From assembly GCA_028291345.1 (NCBI GenBank), contig JAQGIF010000379.1, positions 1-48,543 on the forward strand: DNA of 48,543 nt, read 5' to 3'. This document shows positions 24,593 to 33,607 of this stretch, one piece after another. Position numbers and translations under genes: made by a program. The notes below the pieces were generated by a model. It had not been told where the DNA came from, ran no database searches, and worked only from the letters and a program-made list of their open reading frames with translations. The stretch's first letter is position 1, and every line of letters starts with the position of its first letter. Source of the stretch: Rhodospirillales bacterium (GTDB lineage: Bacteria > Pseudomonadota > Alphaproteobacteria > BOG-932 > Roseiterribacteraceae).

Positions 24593-26242
24593 CTAAAATG
24601 ACCGTTCGATGCTGAGTTCGATCAGGTCGCGATTCTCGAGCGATTGCTGCGGGCCGCCGAATCCGACGATGGAATATTTGGCATTACCGAAATAATGGGT
24701 CAGCGTGAGCGAACCCTTCCAGACGCCGTCGACAGTTGCGGTGATGCCGATATTAACGTCGCCGGTGCCTCGGTTCATCGCCGGATCGGTCTGGGACAGG
24801 CCCAGGAAATTATAGCCTACCCCGACCGGAACGGTGACGTCGATGCGAGGCAATAGCTGAAAGAATTGCGGCTCGAAAACCATCCGCAGGGCGGCTGCGG
24901 TGCGGGTGCGTCCAGGCGCGAGCGCGTTCGGATTTGCGGTTGTTTCGAGAAGATGATTGGCGGCGACCTCGCCGCGCCAACTTGCGCCGTCCGGCAGGCC
25001 CGGCAGCGGCGGCACCGTATAGAGCCACGAGAATTGGGCATGGATCGTGTCGCCGAGCGGATAAAGTGGGCGGCCGACGAATGCCGGCTGGACGCCGGGC
25101 CCCGGCCGCAAGAAAATCCCGCCATTGACCAGCGGCATGTTGCGGCGGCCCGAGATTTCGGCGGCAACGGCCGCATTGCCGAGAGGCGCGGCGACGCTCG
25201 CGCCGTAGATCTCGATGCCCCTGGCAAATTCCAGGCTATAGGCGCCCGGCGCGAACAGTGCGGAGGTCGAAGAGGTGTTGGGATCATAATAGATGTTCGG
25301 CGTCTTGGAATCATAGCTCAAGGCGTAGAGTCCGAAATCGAAATCGCCCCGATGAAATTTCAACGCCACGCCATACTGATCGGTTGAACTGGGAAGCCTG
25401 TCCGGCGTGCGGTTGTAATAAAACGTGCCAAGCCGCGGCACGGTCAGCTGGATCAAATGCGTTCCTTCGGCACCCAGCACGTTATTGGGATCGACATAGG
25501 CATATTGCGGGTCAATACGGCTGCGCCGCCACTCGAATTGATAATAGGCCTGGATCGAGAGATTGTCGGCCACCGCCCAGCTGAACGACATCTGATTGAC
25601 GGGCAAATAGACGTTTTTCCCGTGATAGTCGCCCACGCTCTGTACGATATAGCTGTCGATCGGCGCCTGGCCGGCGGCTACGCCATTGCTTGGGAAAAAA
25701 AGACTTTCCCCCCAGATGACGCTGTGGCGGCCGACCCGGAAGGAGAGCGACCTGTCGCCGCCGGTTTCGATCGTGCCATGCAGGAACGCTTCGAACAACT
25801 CGATATCGTGACCGCCATTTTCCGAGATGTCGGCGGTGCGCAACGTGCCGCCCTCATTGGAAATATTGTCGCTGTTGTCGATCGCGTCGTACCAGGCGGC
25901 CGCGCTCACATGCAGGCCGAAATTCCGATAGGCAACATCGATTTGCGACAGGAGGTCGATCCGCGCCGAACGGAAACCGGCGCCATACCCACAACTGTGG
26001 TCGTCGGCCGCCGGTAGGATCTGGTTTTGCGGCTCGTAGAGGGCGCAATAGCCGGACGTGGCGGACGACGCATTGTGCAGCCCATATTGCGTGCTCAGAT
26101 CGACCGTGTTGTCCCAATGAAATTCCAGCGCGTCGAAGGGGCCGGCCTGGGTCTCGCCCGTGACAGCCGCCGTCATGGCCGCTATGCCGATCAGGCAGGC
26201 GAACCGGCAAAGCACCGTTGGGGCCGTCCTTCGAACGGTCAT
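24593..26242 (-). CDS. DUF1302 family outer-membrane protein
   Basis: This protein of about 549 residues begins at ATG 26242 with a signal peptide (TVLCRFACLIGIAAMTAAV...TQA). It then shows GPFDALEFHWDNTVDLSTQY, the segment that opens DUF1302 proteins. Further family-type stretches are FRVGRHSVIWGESLFFPSNG, DSYIVQSVGDYHGKN and QMSFSWAVADNLSIQAYYQF, followed by alternating-strand sequence to a C-terminal Phe (LIELSIERSF). DUF1302 proteins are predicted outer-membrane barrels, repeatedly found with DUF1329 proteins and RND transporters in hydrophobic-compound or steroid gene clusters. Here the DUF1329 partner is 4 kb away beyond the protease and sigma-factor genes. An upstream ATG at 26347 is in frame but would place the signal peptide internally. 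It follows the S8 protease by 55 bases and is probably co-transcribed. Confidence 0.8.
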   Translation of the reverse strand: MTVRRTAPTVLCRFACLIGIAAMTAAVTGETQAGPFDALEFHWDNTVDLSTQYGLHNASSATSGYCALYEPQNQILPAADDHSCGYGAGFRSARIDLLSQIDVAYRNFGLHVSAAAWYDAIDNSDNISNEGGTLRTADISENGGHDIELFEAFLHGTIETGGDRSLSFRVGRHSVIWGESLFFPSNGVAAGQAPIDSYIVQSVGDYHGKNVYLPVNQMSFSWAVADNLSIQAYYQFEWRRSRIDPQYAYVDPNNVLGAEGTHLIQLTVPRLGTFYYNRTPDRLPSSTDQYGVALKFHRGDFDFGLYALSYDSKTPNIYYDPNTSSTSALFAPGAYSLEFARGIEIYGASVAAPLGNAAVAAEISGRRNMPLVNGGIFLRPGPGVQPAFVGRPLYPLGDTIHAQFSWLYTVPPLPGLPDGASWRGEVAANHLLETTANPNALAPGRTRTAAALRMVFEPQFFQLLPRIDVTVPVGVGYNFLGLSQTDPAMNRGTGDVNIGITATVDGVWKGSLTLTHYFGNAKYSIVGFGGPQQSLENRDLIELSIERSF

Positions 26243-26297
26243 GGAGGCGACGGGCCGCCAAGGCACCCGGCGTCGATTCGATGCGACATGCTCATGC

Positions 26298-28619
26298 TCA
26301 AAAAACGATATTATACCGGATTCCCGCCGCATAGTCGGTTGGCGCATTTGTATCGTGGCCGGGATTGAGTCGCGCCATGATGAAGGCCTGGACCGTCGCG
26401 GGCTCCCCCCTGCCGGCGAATGTTTCGAGCGGGGCGCGATAAGCGAGTTGAAGGTCGATCTCCCGCCCTTTCGGGGCCAGATTCACATGCCGTGTGCTGC
26501 GCAGGATAGTGCCGTTGGCATCCATCGCCACCGGCAGCAGCAGATCGGCGCGCGCGTCGCTGACGCGGATCGGCTGGGCGATCTGAAACCCTAGCATGTC
26601 GCCCTTGACGATGCCGTCATGCTGGATCGCGCCGATCGCGAAGGCATCGCTGGCGATGCGGCCGACATTGGAAAATAGACCGCCGCCCGGCCGGGCACGC
26701 GTCTGTCCCTTCGTAAAGGCAGCGGTCAGTTCCAGGTGCTCGGTCGGATGGCCCGCTGCCATCACGGTCAGGAAGGTTGAAACGCTTTCGCTACCTACCG
26801 ACAGGGCCCCGCTGGAAATCGAGCCGAACATCCCACCCTGCTCGGTCAGGTGGCCGATACCCAACCCGAGGTCGATTGCGGCGATCGTCGCCGCGGTTGT
26901 CAATTGTACGAGGCCGGTGGCGCCGTTGCGGTAGAGCACGCCGGCATCGCCGATATCGCTCTGGCTTGAAATCGCCGCGGCAGTGATTTGGAACCTGCCG
27001 AACCGATGCGACAAGGCAGCGCCATAGCCGTCATTGGCGAACCCGGCTTGCGGCAGGACTGTGAGATCGCCGCGCAGGAATAAGGGCGCGCCGCGTTCAT
27101 CGGCGCCCAGCATGTCGGGTAGGCTGGCCGTGGAAAGGTTCAGCGCGCTCAGATGCTGGCCGAATTCCGCCACCGTGTCGGCACTCAGGCTGACAGCAAT
27201 ATCCATGCCATTGGGCTTGGTGGCGTTGCCGGGAATGATCGCAAAGCCGACAGGGCGCAGCCCTGTCGATCCTTCGGCCGCAAGCCGCAATTGCGACGGG
27301 GCCAGCGCGACGACGGATGCCGGATTTATCCACTCGCTTCCGGCGCCGGTCCGGTCGCGCGGCGCGGAAGCAGGGGACGGCAGCGCGGCCATATAGCCGC
27401 GTTGGTAACTATCGAGGGCGAGAACATGCAGTCCGGCCAGTGCTGTCCGGGCGCCGCTGCCGAACGGCTGGCCGAGGGTGAGGCGGGCGTTGGATAACAG
27501 GCTTGCGTTTCCGCCGGCGATCTCGCTTGTCGGGATCGACAGCGCGCCGATCGGCTGGATGGCCTTCGCCAGATTTAGTAGCCCCGCGCCGAAATCGGCC
27601 GAACTGCCAGTCGCAAGCGGGTCCGCGGTCACCAGCAAGATCTGCACCACCTTGGCCGCGGTTAGATTGGGAAATTCCTGCTTCAAAAGCGCTGCCGCGC
27701 CGGAGATGATCGGCGCGGAATAGCTTGTGCCGCTGACCGTTATCGGTGCGCCCTTGCTGTCCAGAGTGGCGATCTGGTCGCCGGGCGCGACGAGGTAAAA
27801 GGACTTGCCGCTGCCGGCGCGATGCGAAAAGCCCGCGAGCGTTCCGGCCTGGGTCGAGGCGCCGGCGATAATCACCTGTCCTTTCGCATCGGGATCGGCC
27901 GCGAACAAAGCGAGCGCGCTTGGGTTTCCCCCAGCCACGGCCGGCCCGGTATTATTACCGGCGGCGATGACAATTACCTTCCCCGCATCGATCGCCGCGT
28001 CGAGATCGGTCCGCAACTCGTTGGAGATAGGGGCGGTTCCACCCAGGCTGAGATTGACGATCGCTGCATCGACCGTCCCGAAGCTTTGGTTTGTGCCGGC
28101 CGCGACTTCCAACGCAGTCCGCAGATCGGACTGGGAAAAACTCAGTTCGCTGCCCGCCTTGATATCGGCGATCCGTGAGCCGTAGGCGATGCCGTGCATA
28201 TAGACACCGTCGCTTTTCGCGGCGATCACCGCCGCCACCGAGGTTCCGTGGTCATCTTCTATCAGCGGATTGGCCGTGACGTTTATGTGCGCGGCGATCT
28301 CGCCCTGAAGTTTGGCGATATCCGCGACGCCGGAATCGATTACTGCGACCGTAACGCCGACGCCGGTCAGGCCGGCAACATAGGCGTTGCCGGCATGGAC
28401 GGAATCCAACGCATAGTTGCCGAAATATTCCGCTGTAAAGATGCGCGGATGCAAAGCGGGGCTTGCCGGAAAGGGAGGCGGTATCACCCGTATGGTGAAC
28501 GGCGGCCGGGCGAAGGACGCAGCGGTTGTCCTATCCCGATCGATACAGCTGCTGCAGCATGCGAGGATGAGTGATACTAGCGAGCCCGAAACGGCGGTGC
28601 GGTAGGCTGCGCGGTCCAT
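26298..28619 (-). CDS. Subtilisin-like (S8) serine protease lipoprotein with autotransporter-like C-terminus
   Basis: This 773-residue protein starts with a lipoprotein signal (LVSLILACC; lipobox I-L-A-C at residues 18-21). The S8 protease domain runs from about residue 62 to 355. Asp95 is in VAVIDSGVAD, His124 in DDHGTSVAAV and Ser299 in SGTSYSAPIISG, with the oxyanion Asn222 in IAAGNNTG, so the catalytic set is complete. The 400-residue remainder has DRTGAGSEWINP, then strand-rich sequence (GYGAALSHRFGRFQITAAAI, LTVMAAGHPTEHLELTAAF, AAGIRYNIVF) ending in Phe, as in a C-terminal outer-membrane barrel. A surface-displayed protease tethered at both ends is the reading. It is divergent from an ECF sigma factor, and DUF1302 follows. 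Confidence 0.85.
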   Translation of the reverse strand: MDRAAYRTAVSGSLVSLILACCSSCIDRDRTTAASFARPPFTIRVIPPPFPASPALHPRIFTAEYFGNYALDSVHAGNAYVAGLTGVGVTVAVIDSGVADIAKLQGEIAAHINVTANPLIEDDHGTSVAAVIAAKSDGVYMHGIAYGSRIADIKAGSELSFSQSDLRTALEVAAGTNQSFGTVDAAIVNLSLGGTAPISNELRTDLDAAIDAGKVIVIAAGNNTGPAVAGGNPSALALFAADPDAKGQVIIAGASTQAGTLAGFSHRAGSGKSFYLVAPGDQIATLDSKGAPITVSGTSYSAPIISGAAALLKQEFPNLTAAKVVQILLVTADPLATGSSADFGAGLLNLAKAIQPIGALSIPTSEIAGGNASLLSNARLTLGQPFGSGARTALAGLHVLALDSYQRGYMAALPSPASAPRDRTGAGSEWINPASVVALAPSQLRLAAEGSTGLRPVGFAIIPGNATKPNGMDIAVSLSADTVAEFGQHLSALNLSTASLPDMLGADERGAPLFLRGDLTVLPQAGFANDGYGAALSHRFGRFQITAAAISSQSDIGDAGVLYRNGATGLVQLTTAATIAAIDLGLGIGHLTEQGGMFGSISSGALSVGSESVSTFLTVMAAGHPTEHLELTAAFTKGQTRARPGGGLFSNVGRIASDAFAIGAIQHDGIVKGDMLGFQIAQPIRVSDARADLLLPVAMDANGTILRSTRHVNLAPKGREIDLQLAYRAPLETFAGRGEPATVQAFIMARLNPGHDTNAPTDYAAGIRYNIVF

Positions 28620-28762
28620 CGCCTACCGAACCGGTGACGATTGGTGGAATAAACCGCACAATGTTGGCGTCCATATCGATAATCCCTCGCCAAGTGGCTG
28701 GGGTCTGCGTTGAGCCGAATTATTAAGGTGGGTAATTTGTCGACCAGATACCGCTGGACCAC

Positions 28763-29383
28763 GTGATCTCCCGATTTCCGATGGACCGGGTGACGCGCAA
28801 TTCGGACCGAGGGGCGAAGCGAAATGCAGGATCGGGTGATGCCTCGAAGTTCGACGAATTCTCCAGCGCGGTTTTGGCCGCGATACCGCGCCTGCGGCGT
28901 TATGCGATCGCGCTGCTGCGGGATTTGAGCATGGCGGACGATCTGGTGCAGGATTGCATTGAGCGCGCGTTGAAAAATCGCGCCTCGTTGGCCGATAACA
29001 GCCACATTTCCGGCTGGTTGAGCTCGATCCTGCACAACCTTTATATGGATTCATTGCGCCAGCAACGCCGTCGCGGTGCGCATGTCGAACTCGACGACTC
29101 GCTGAACCTGATCGAACTCAGCGTCCCGGCCGCCGACCGCGGCACAGCTAAGGATCTTGTTGAGGCGATGTCGGACCTGAGCTTCGAGCATAGGCAAGTG
29201 CTGCTGCTGGTAGGTTTGGAGGGCTTTAGCTACCGTGACGTCGCAGCACAGCTGAATATTCCGATCGGCACGGTAATGTCGCGCCTGGCGCGAGCGCGCG
29301 CGCAATTGCGCAGCAGGTTGGACGGCGAGACGCCGGTCGGCGAGGCGGGGCAGTCGGCCCTTGCCCCGACAAGGGGGCGGTGA
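28763..29383 (+). CDS. ECF-type RNA polymerase sigma factor
   Basis: The protein has up to 206 residues (ATG at 28763 or 28781). Region 2 is visible as FSSAVLAAIPRLRRYAIALL, DLSMADDLVQDCIERALKN and ISGWLSSILHNLYMDSLRQQ. Region 4 is MSDLSFEHRQVLLLVGLEG, FSYRDVAAQLNIPIGTVMSR and LARARAQLRSRL, the HTH that reads the -35 element. These are typical of sigma-70 ECF factors of the RpoE type. The next gene, eight bases further on, is a membrane protein with the look of its anti-sigma factor. The divergent S8 protease-DUF1302 genes and the convergent DUF1329 gene are plausible targets. No confident ECF promoter could be picked by eye. Confidence 0.88.
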   Translation: MISRFPMDRVTRNSDRGAKRNAGSGDASKFDEFSSAVLAAIPRLRRYAIALLRDLSMADDLVQDCIERALKNRASLADNSHISGWLSSILHNLYMDSLRQQRRRGAHVELDDSLNLIELSVPAADRGTAKDLVEAMSDLSFEHRQVLLLVGLEGFSYRDVAAQLNIPIGTVMSRLARARAQLRSRLDGETPVGEAGQSALAPTRGR

Positions 29384-29390
29384 AATAGAG

Positions 29391-30149
29391 ATGAAAAATA
29401 TCTCCCTAACCGACGAGGAACTGCACGCCTTCATCGATGGCGAACTCGACGATGCCAGCGCCAGATCGGTCGCTGCGGCAGTCGCCGCCTCGGCCGAACT
29501 CACCGCGCTGGTCGATCATTACCGCGCCGACAAGGCGCTAATCGCCGGCATCTACGGTCCGCTGATCGATCGGCCAGTTCCTCTCGCGATGATGCGTCCG
29601 CTAGGACGGGAAAAGTCTACCGCGCGTGTTCGGATAATTGCCCGGATTACGTCAGCCGCCGCCGCGATCGCGGCCATGATTGTGGTCGCCTGGTTCGGAT
29701 ATCCGATGATTAACGGTGCGGTGACCGATCCTTTGGTTGCGGAGGCAGTTGCGGTTCGCCAAGGCAAGGTTCAGGCGGACAGGGAAATCGACAGTTCGCA
29801 GGTCATGACATCGGACGCGCGGAATCGGCTGGCTGAGACGATCCTCGCCGTGCCGGTCAGGGTGCCAAATCTCGAGAAATCTGGCTATGTCCTGGCGTCG
29901 ATCGCGGTCTATCCCGATCACGGAAATCGGCACTCCCTGCAGTTGAGCTATCGCGGGCGCAATGGCGCGCTGTTCACCATGTATCTGCGCCCGATCGCCG
30001 GAGCCGACCGCTTCGCTCTATCGCGGCGTGGGGAGATGCAGGTCTGCGTCTGGCAGAATGACAAAATGAGCGTCGTCATGCTGGGCGAGATATCGGCGCG
30101 GGAAATGCTCCGCGTCGCCACTTCCACCTACGCCGACCTCGATTTCTAA
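29391..30149 (+). CDS. Transmembrane anti-sigma factor
   Basis: This protein of about 252 residues begins MKNISLTDEELHAFIDGELD, the usual N-terminal anti-sigma helix (E-L-x-A-F-I-D-G-E-L-D) that clamps the ECF factor. No H-x3-C-x2-C zinc motif is present. A single membrane helix lies at about residues 85-107 (ITSAAAAIAAMIVVAWFGYP). The periplasmic part of about 140 residues holds VPVRVPNLEKSGYVLASIAV and QLSYRGRNGALFTMYLRP and may sense an envelope signal. It starts eight bases after the sigma gene. It is convergent with the DUF1329 gene, with about 15 bases between their ends. Release of the sigma factor by proteolysis is the likely mechanism; the divergent S8 protease might be a target or an effector. 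Confidence 0.82.
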   Translation: MKNISLTDEELHAFIDGELDDASARSVAAAVAASAELTALVDHYRADKALIAGIYGPLIDRPVPLAMMRPLGREKSTARVRIIARITSAAAAIAAMIVVAWFGYPMINGAVTDPLVAEAVAVRQGKVQADREIDSSQVMTSDARNRLAETILAVPVRVPNLEKSGYVLASIAVYPDHGNRHSLQLSYRGRNGALFTMYLRPIAGADRFALSRRGEMQVCVWQNDKMSVVMLGEISAREMLRVATSTYADLDF

Positions 30150-30164
30150 ACGGGTAGGAACCCG

Positions 30165-31622
30165 CTAACGCACGCCCTCGGCCGCCAGCGTATCCGGCGA
30201 GAACTCGTGCGTGCTGTGGGGCGGCGTCGGTTTGAACGGTGCGCGTTCGTTGTTGAAGGCAAAGGCGAACACATACCCGCCCTCCTGCAGATCATAGATC
30301 AGTTCGCTCGCCAGAACGACGGCGGGCAGGTCCGGAACCATGTACATCGTGCCGTGGCTGAACTTCCAAAGGCGGCCGTCGGCGTCCCACGCGTCCGCAT
30401 AGACTGCGAACCAGGTGTCTTCATCGATATAGAAGCGGCGATGCGGTGCGAGGTGATGTTTGCCGGGCGCAAGCGTGGCATCGACAACCCAGACGCGATG
30501 AAGCTCATAGCGCAGAGCCGCGGGGTTGGCGTGCCGGGGCCCGGCTATGTCGGCGATCGCCGTGGCGTGGAACCGGTTGTTGTTATAGGGAATATACATC
30601 TCGCGCTTGCCGAGCAGCTTGAATTCGTACCGGTCGGGGCTGCCGCTGAAGATGTAGTAGTCGTCGAAGCTTTCGATGCCGCCCCCGTCGGGCGTGGGCG
30701 TGTCATAGGATAGCAGCGGCGATTTTCGTACGCGACGCTCGCGCGGCAGATATTGCCATGCCTGGACCGGATGACGCGCGATATTGCTAGCTGACCATAC
30801 CAGATAACCGCGGCCAGCCAGCCCCGGCGGACCGTCGCTGACCTCGCGCCTCAGAAAATAATAATCGCCGTAGGAGTCGGGCGTGGCACCGGGATAGTAA
30901 TATGGAAAGTCGATGATTTCATGATACTGATTCGATAGCTCCAGCGTGCCATCCGACGACACGACATAGTTTCGAATATTGTCTTCCCGCGCCGCCCCCC
31001 AATAGGCGAGTAAATGGTTCCAGATGACTTCAGCTCCGCTTTGGGGTATCGGAAATGGAATCCCGCCTACGGCGCCGGTCACCCCATAGGCGATGCCCTC
31101 GTCCGCTGCCTTGGCCCTCGTGGCATTGGCGAAGATATTGTCATAGACCGCCTGCGGCAGCGCCGCCGTCCGGTGGCTGGGATAGACATCCATCCGATAG
31201 TCGGGATATTTGGCAAATAGAGCTTTCTGCCCCTCGGGCAGCTGGTCCGCATAATTCCTGAAATTTGCCGCGGTGATCGAGAAAATCGGCTTCTCGTCTT
31301 TGAAGGGGTCGGGCCGCGCTTCGCCCGGCACATATCCGAGGGCGGGGGAAGTCTCGCCGCCTGTCCAGGGCGGAATAGTGCCCGCCGCGTTTCCCGCTCG
31401 CTCGGCGCCCACGGGGGTCAGGCTCGTTTTCAGCCGTCCCGCTTCGTCGGGCGAAACCGCCGCGCGCGCGAAATGAAGCGTTGGCCCAAGCAGCGCGGAC
31501 GTCAGAATGATCGCAAGGACGAGCCGCTGCCCGCTTGTGCCGGGACGTTTTGGGTGATTTGCCAAAATGGTCGTGCCGCCTCCCTGCCCTAGGGTGGCCT
31601 TCAATATCGCCATGGCCCCCAT
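30165..31622 (-). CDS. DUF1329 family exported protein
   Basis: This protein of about 485 residues has a signal peptide (QRLVLAIILTSALLGPTLHF-ARA) and then VSPDEAGRLKTSLTPVGAER and AGNAAGTIPPWTGG, the classic DUF1329 N-terminus. Further family stretches are DNIFANATRAKAADEGIAYG, GGIPFPIPQSGAEVIWNHL, DDYYIFSGSPDRYEFKLLGK, REMYIPYNNNRF and RRFYIDEDTWFAVYADAWD. DUF1329 proteins are periplasmic, LolB/LolA-like in fold, and usually encoded with DUF1302 proteins in clusters for hydrophobic compounds. The start is uncertain: ATG 31622, ATG 31613 or a TTG nearer the signal peptide. It is convergent with the anti-sigma gene. Two copies of a 13-bp sequence lie about 80 bp upstream. Confidence 0.85.
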   Translation of the reverse strand: MGAMAILKATLGQGGGTTILANHPKRPGTSGQRLVLAIILTSALLGPTLHFARAAVSPDEAGRLKTSLTPVGAERAGNAAGTIPPWTGGETSPALGYVPGEARPDPFKDEKPIFSITAANFRNYADQLPEGQKALFAKYPDYRMDVYPSHRTAALPQAVYDNIFANATRAKAADEGIAYGVTGAVGGIPFPIPQSGAEVIWNHLLAYWGAAREDNIRNYVVSSDGTLELSNQYHEIIDFPYYYPGATPDSYGDYYFLRREVSDGPPGLAGRGYLVWSASNIARHPVQAWQYLPRERRVRKSPLLSYDTPTPDGGGIESFDDYYIFSGSPDRYEFKLLGKREMYIPYNNNRFHATAIADIAGPRHANPAALRYELHRVWVVDATLAPGKHHLAPHRRFYIDEDTWFAVYADAWDADGRLWKFSHGTMYMVPDLPAVVLASELIYDLQEGGYVFAFAFNNERAPFKPTPPHSTHEFSPDTLAAEGVR

Positions 31623-31701
31623 AGATCGCAACCGCCCACAGATTGCAACTACCGGGACCAAGACAAGGCAATTGTCGCCGCGACCATTAAAGGCAACAGC
31701 T

Positions 31702-31744
31702 TTGGAATAAATCGCCCGGCGCGAACCGCCGTTGGAATAAATCG
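31702..31744. repeat. Direct repeat TTGGAATAAATCG x2, spaced by 30 bp
   Basis: The 13-base sequence TTGGAATAAATCG occurs at 31702-31714 and again at 31732-31744. The centre-to-centre distance of 30 bp is close to three helical turns. It lies in the divergent promoter region between the DUF1329 and propeller genes, so a regulator binding two sites on one face of the DNA is plausible. Confidence 0.5.
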
Positions 31745-31817
31745 TCAAGCCAACCGTCCATCCATCGAAGACAATATCCGGCGGTCGCCGGTCAACAGCT
31801 TTAAGGGAGTATTCTCA

Positions 31818-33584
31818 ATGCAAAGGACGTTCGCATGGACTGCCTTATCGTCTGCGACGCTGGCGGCTATGGCTCTTTTTTCGACGGTTCCGGCGGGCGC
31901 CGTATCGATCACGGAATTCCCGGGCGTCCTGGCTGGCACGGGCCCCAACGTCATCACTCTCGGACCCGACGGCGCGCTTTGGTATACGGAATTCGGGAGC
32001 AGTAAGATCGGCCGGATCACCACCGCGGGCGTCGTCACGGAATTCGCCACACCGCCGAACAGCACGCCCTATGGGATCACCACGGGGGCCGATGGGGCGC
32101 TGTGGATCTCCGATCAGGTGTCGCCCAAAATCCGGCGCATGACGACCGCCGGCGTCGTCACCGAATTCCCCATACCGAGCGGCAACACGACGTCCGGCAT
32201 CACCAGGGGACCCGACGGCAATATTTGGTTCACCGAACAAACCACGGCATCGATCGGGCGGATCACTCCGGCCGGAGTGATTCTCGAACTGCCGATCAGC
32301 GCCGGGTCGACAGGGCCGGCCCCCTATATGGGTTATAGCCTAGTCACTTCAGCCAACGGCGCGCCGACGACGATCGTGGCGGGGCCTGACGGGCTCATGT
32401 GGTTCACTGAAAAGAACGGCGCCAAGGTCGCTCGCCTCAATGCCGACACTTCGTCGACCGAATTCGCCATCAGCGGTCCGGCGATCGGCATCACGGCCGG
32501 CCCCGACGGCGCCCTCTGGTTCGTCGAGGAAGGGGCCAACAAAATCGGCCGGGTGACCACCGCCGGCATGGTGACCGAGTTCGCCGTGCCAACCCCAGGC
32601 AGTCTGCCTTTCGGTATTGCTTCAGGACCTGACGGTGCCCTCTGGTTCGCGGAATTCGGCGCGGGCAAGATCGGCCGCATCACGACCACGGGCGCGATAT
32701 CGGAATTCCCGGTTCCTAGCCCGAACAGCTCGGTCTACACGATCGTCAACGGGCCCGACCAGGCGCTGTGGTTCACCGAATCCGACGCCAACCGGATCGG
32801 CCGCCTGGATCCGGCGGCGAGTCCCAGCCCGCTCGTTTCCGCTGTCCTACCGACCAGCCGGTCGGTACAGGTAGGATCGACGGCGACCGTGTTCGCGACG
32901 CTCATCAACAGCGCGGGCACGCCGGCGACCGGGTGCCACATCGTGCCGATCACGCCTGTCGCCGCCAATTTCTCATACCAGGCGACGAATTCAGCAACCA
33001 ATGCCCCCATCGGCTCTGCGAATACGCCGGTCGATGTCGGGGCGGGTGCGGCGCAAAGCTTTGTCATCTCGTTTGCGACCGCCGCCGCCTTTGCCCCGAC
33101 CGACACGGCGCTCGGCTTTTCCTGCACCGGCGTACCGGCGGCATCCAACAATGTGGGGCTGAATACTCTCCTGCTCTCGGCCTCTCCTTCCCCGGTGCCC
33201 GATGTCGTCGCGCTGGCGGCGACGTTGAGCAGTGACGGCATTCTTAGTGTTCCCGGTGTTGCTGGATCGAACGCTTTTGCCGTCGCGACAGTGAATGTCG
33301 GTGCAGGCGGGGCCATTACCGCCGTCGCGGATACAGGCCCGGTGCTGCTGCCGGTGGCCATTTCGCTGTGTCAGACAAATCCGGCGAGCGGGAAGTGCAT
33401 CTCGGCGGTCGGGCCCAGCGTGACGACGACGATCAACGCCAATGAAACCCCGACTTTCGCGATCTTTGCGACAGCTAGCGGCGCGATACCGTTCGCACCG
33501 GCTTCAAATCGGATTTTTGTGCATTTGAAGGATGCGGGTGGTGTGGTCCGGGGATCGACAAGTGTTGCGCTGCGGACGCAGTGA
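31818..33584 (+). CDS. Exported seven-bladed beta-propeller protein, streptogramin-lyase-like, with C-terminal domain
   Basis: This 588-residue protein has a signal peptide (LSSATLAAMALFSTVPAGA) and then seven repeats of about 40-55 residues with the pattern G-P-D-G-A-L-W-F-T-E-x-x-x-x-K-I-G-R-I. They include GPDGALWYTEFGSSKIGRI, GADGALWISDQVSPKIRRM, GPDGNIWFTEQTTASIGRI, GPDGLMWFTEKNGAKVARL, GPDGALWFVEEGANKIGRV, GPDGALWFAEFGAGKIGRI and GPDQALWFTESDANRIGRL. This is the virginiamycin-B-lyase (Vgb) type of propeller. I see no histidine in the propeller region, so the catalytic His of Vgb is missing and lyase activity is unlikely. The last 250 residues (from LVSAVLPTSRSVQVGSTA) form a separate beta-rich domain with two to four cysteines. 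Role unknown; extracellular or periplasmic binding is likely. Confidence 0.8.
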   Translation: MQRTFAWTALSSATLAAMALFSTVPAGAVSITEFPGVLAGTGPNVITLGPDGALWYTEFGSSKIGRITTAGVVTEFATPPNSTPYGITTGADGALWISDQVSPKIRRMTTAGVVTEFPIPSGNTTSGITRGPDGNIWFTEQTTASIGRITPAGVILELPISAGSTGPAPYMGYSLVTSANGAPTTIVAGPDGLMWFTEKNGAKVARLNADTSSTEFAISGPAIGITAGPDGALWFVEEGANKIGRVTTAGMVTEFAVPTPGSLPFGIASGPDGALWFAEFGAGKIGRITTTGAISEFPVPSPNSSVYTIVNGPDQALWFTESDANRIGRLDPAASPSPLVSAVLPTSRSVQVGSTATVFATLINSAGTPATGCHIVPITPVAANFSYQATNSATNAPIGSANTPVDVGAGAAQSFVISFATAAAFAPTDTALGFSCTGVPAASNNVGLNTLLLSASPSPVPDVVALAATLSSDGILSVPGVAGSNAFAVATVNVGAGGAITAVADTGPVLLPVAISLCQTNPASGKCISAVGPSVTTTINANETPTFAIFATASGAIPFAPASNRIFVHLKDAGGVVRGSTSVALRTQ

Positions 33585-33607
33585 TGGCGCCCGCGACTGA
33601 TGCGGGA

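Noticed and set aside
28690-28740. AATTA...TAATT inverted repeat upstream of the ECF sigma gene
   Set aside because: The arms are only five bases with a ten-base gap in AT-rich DNA, which is expected by chance.
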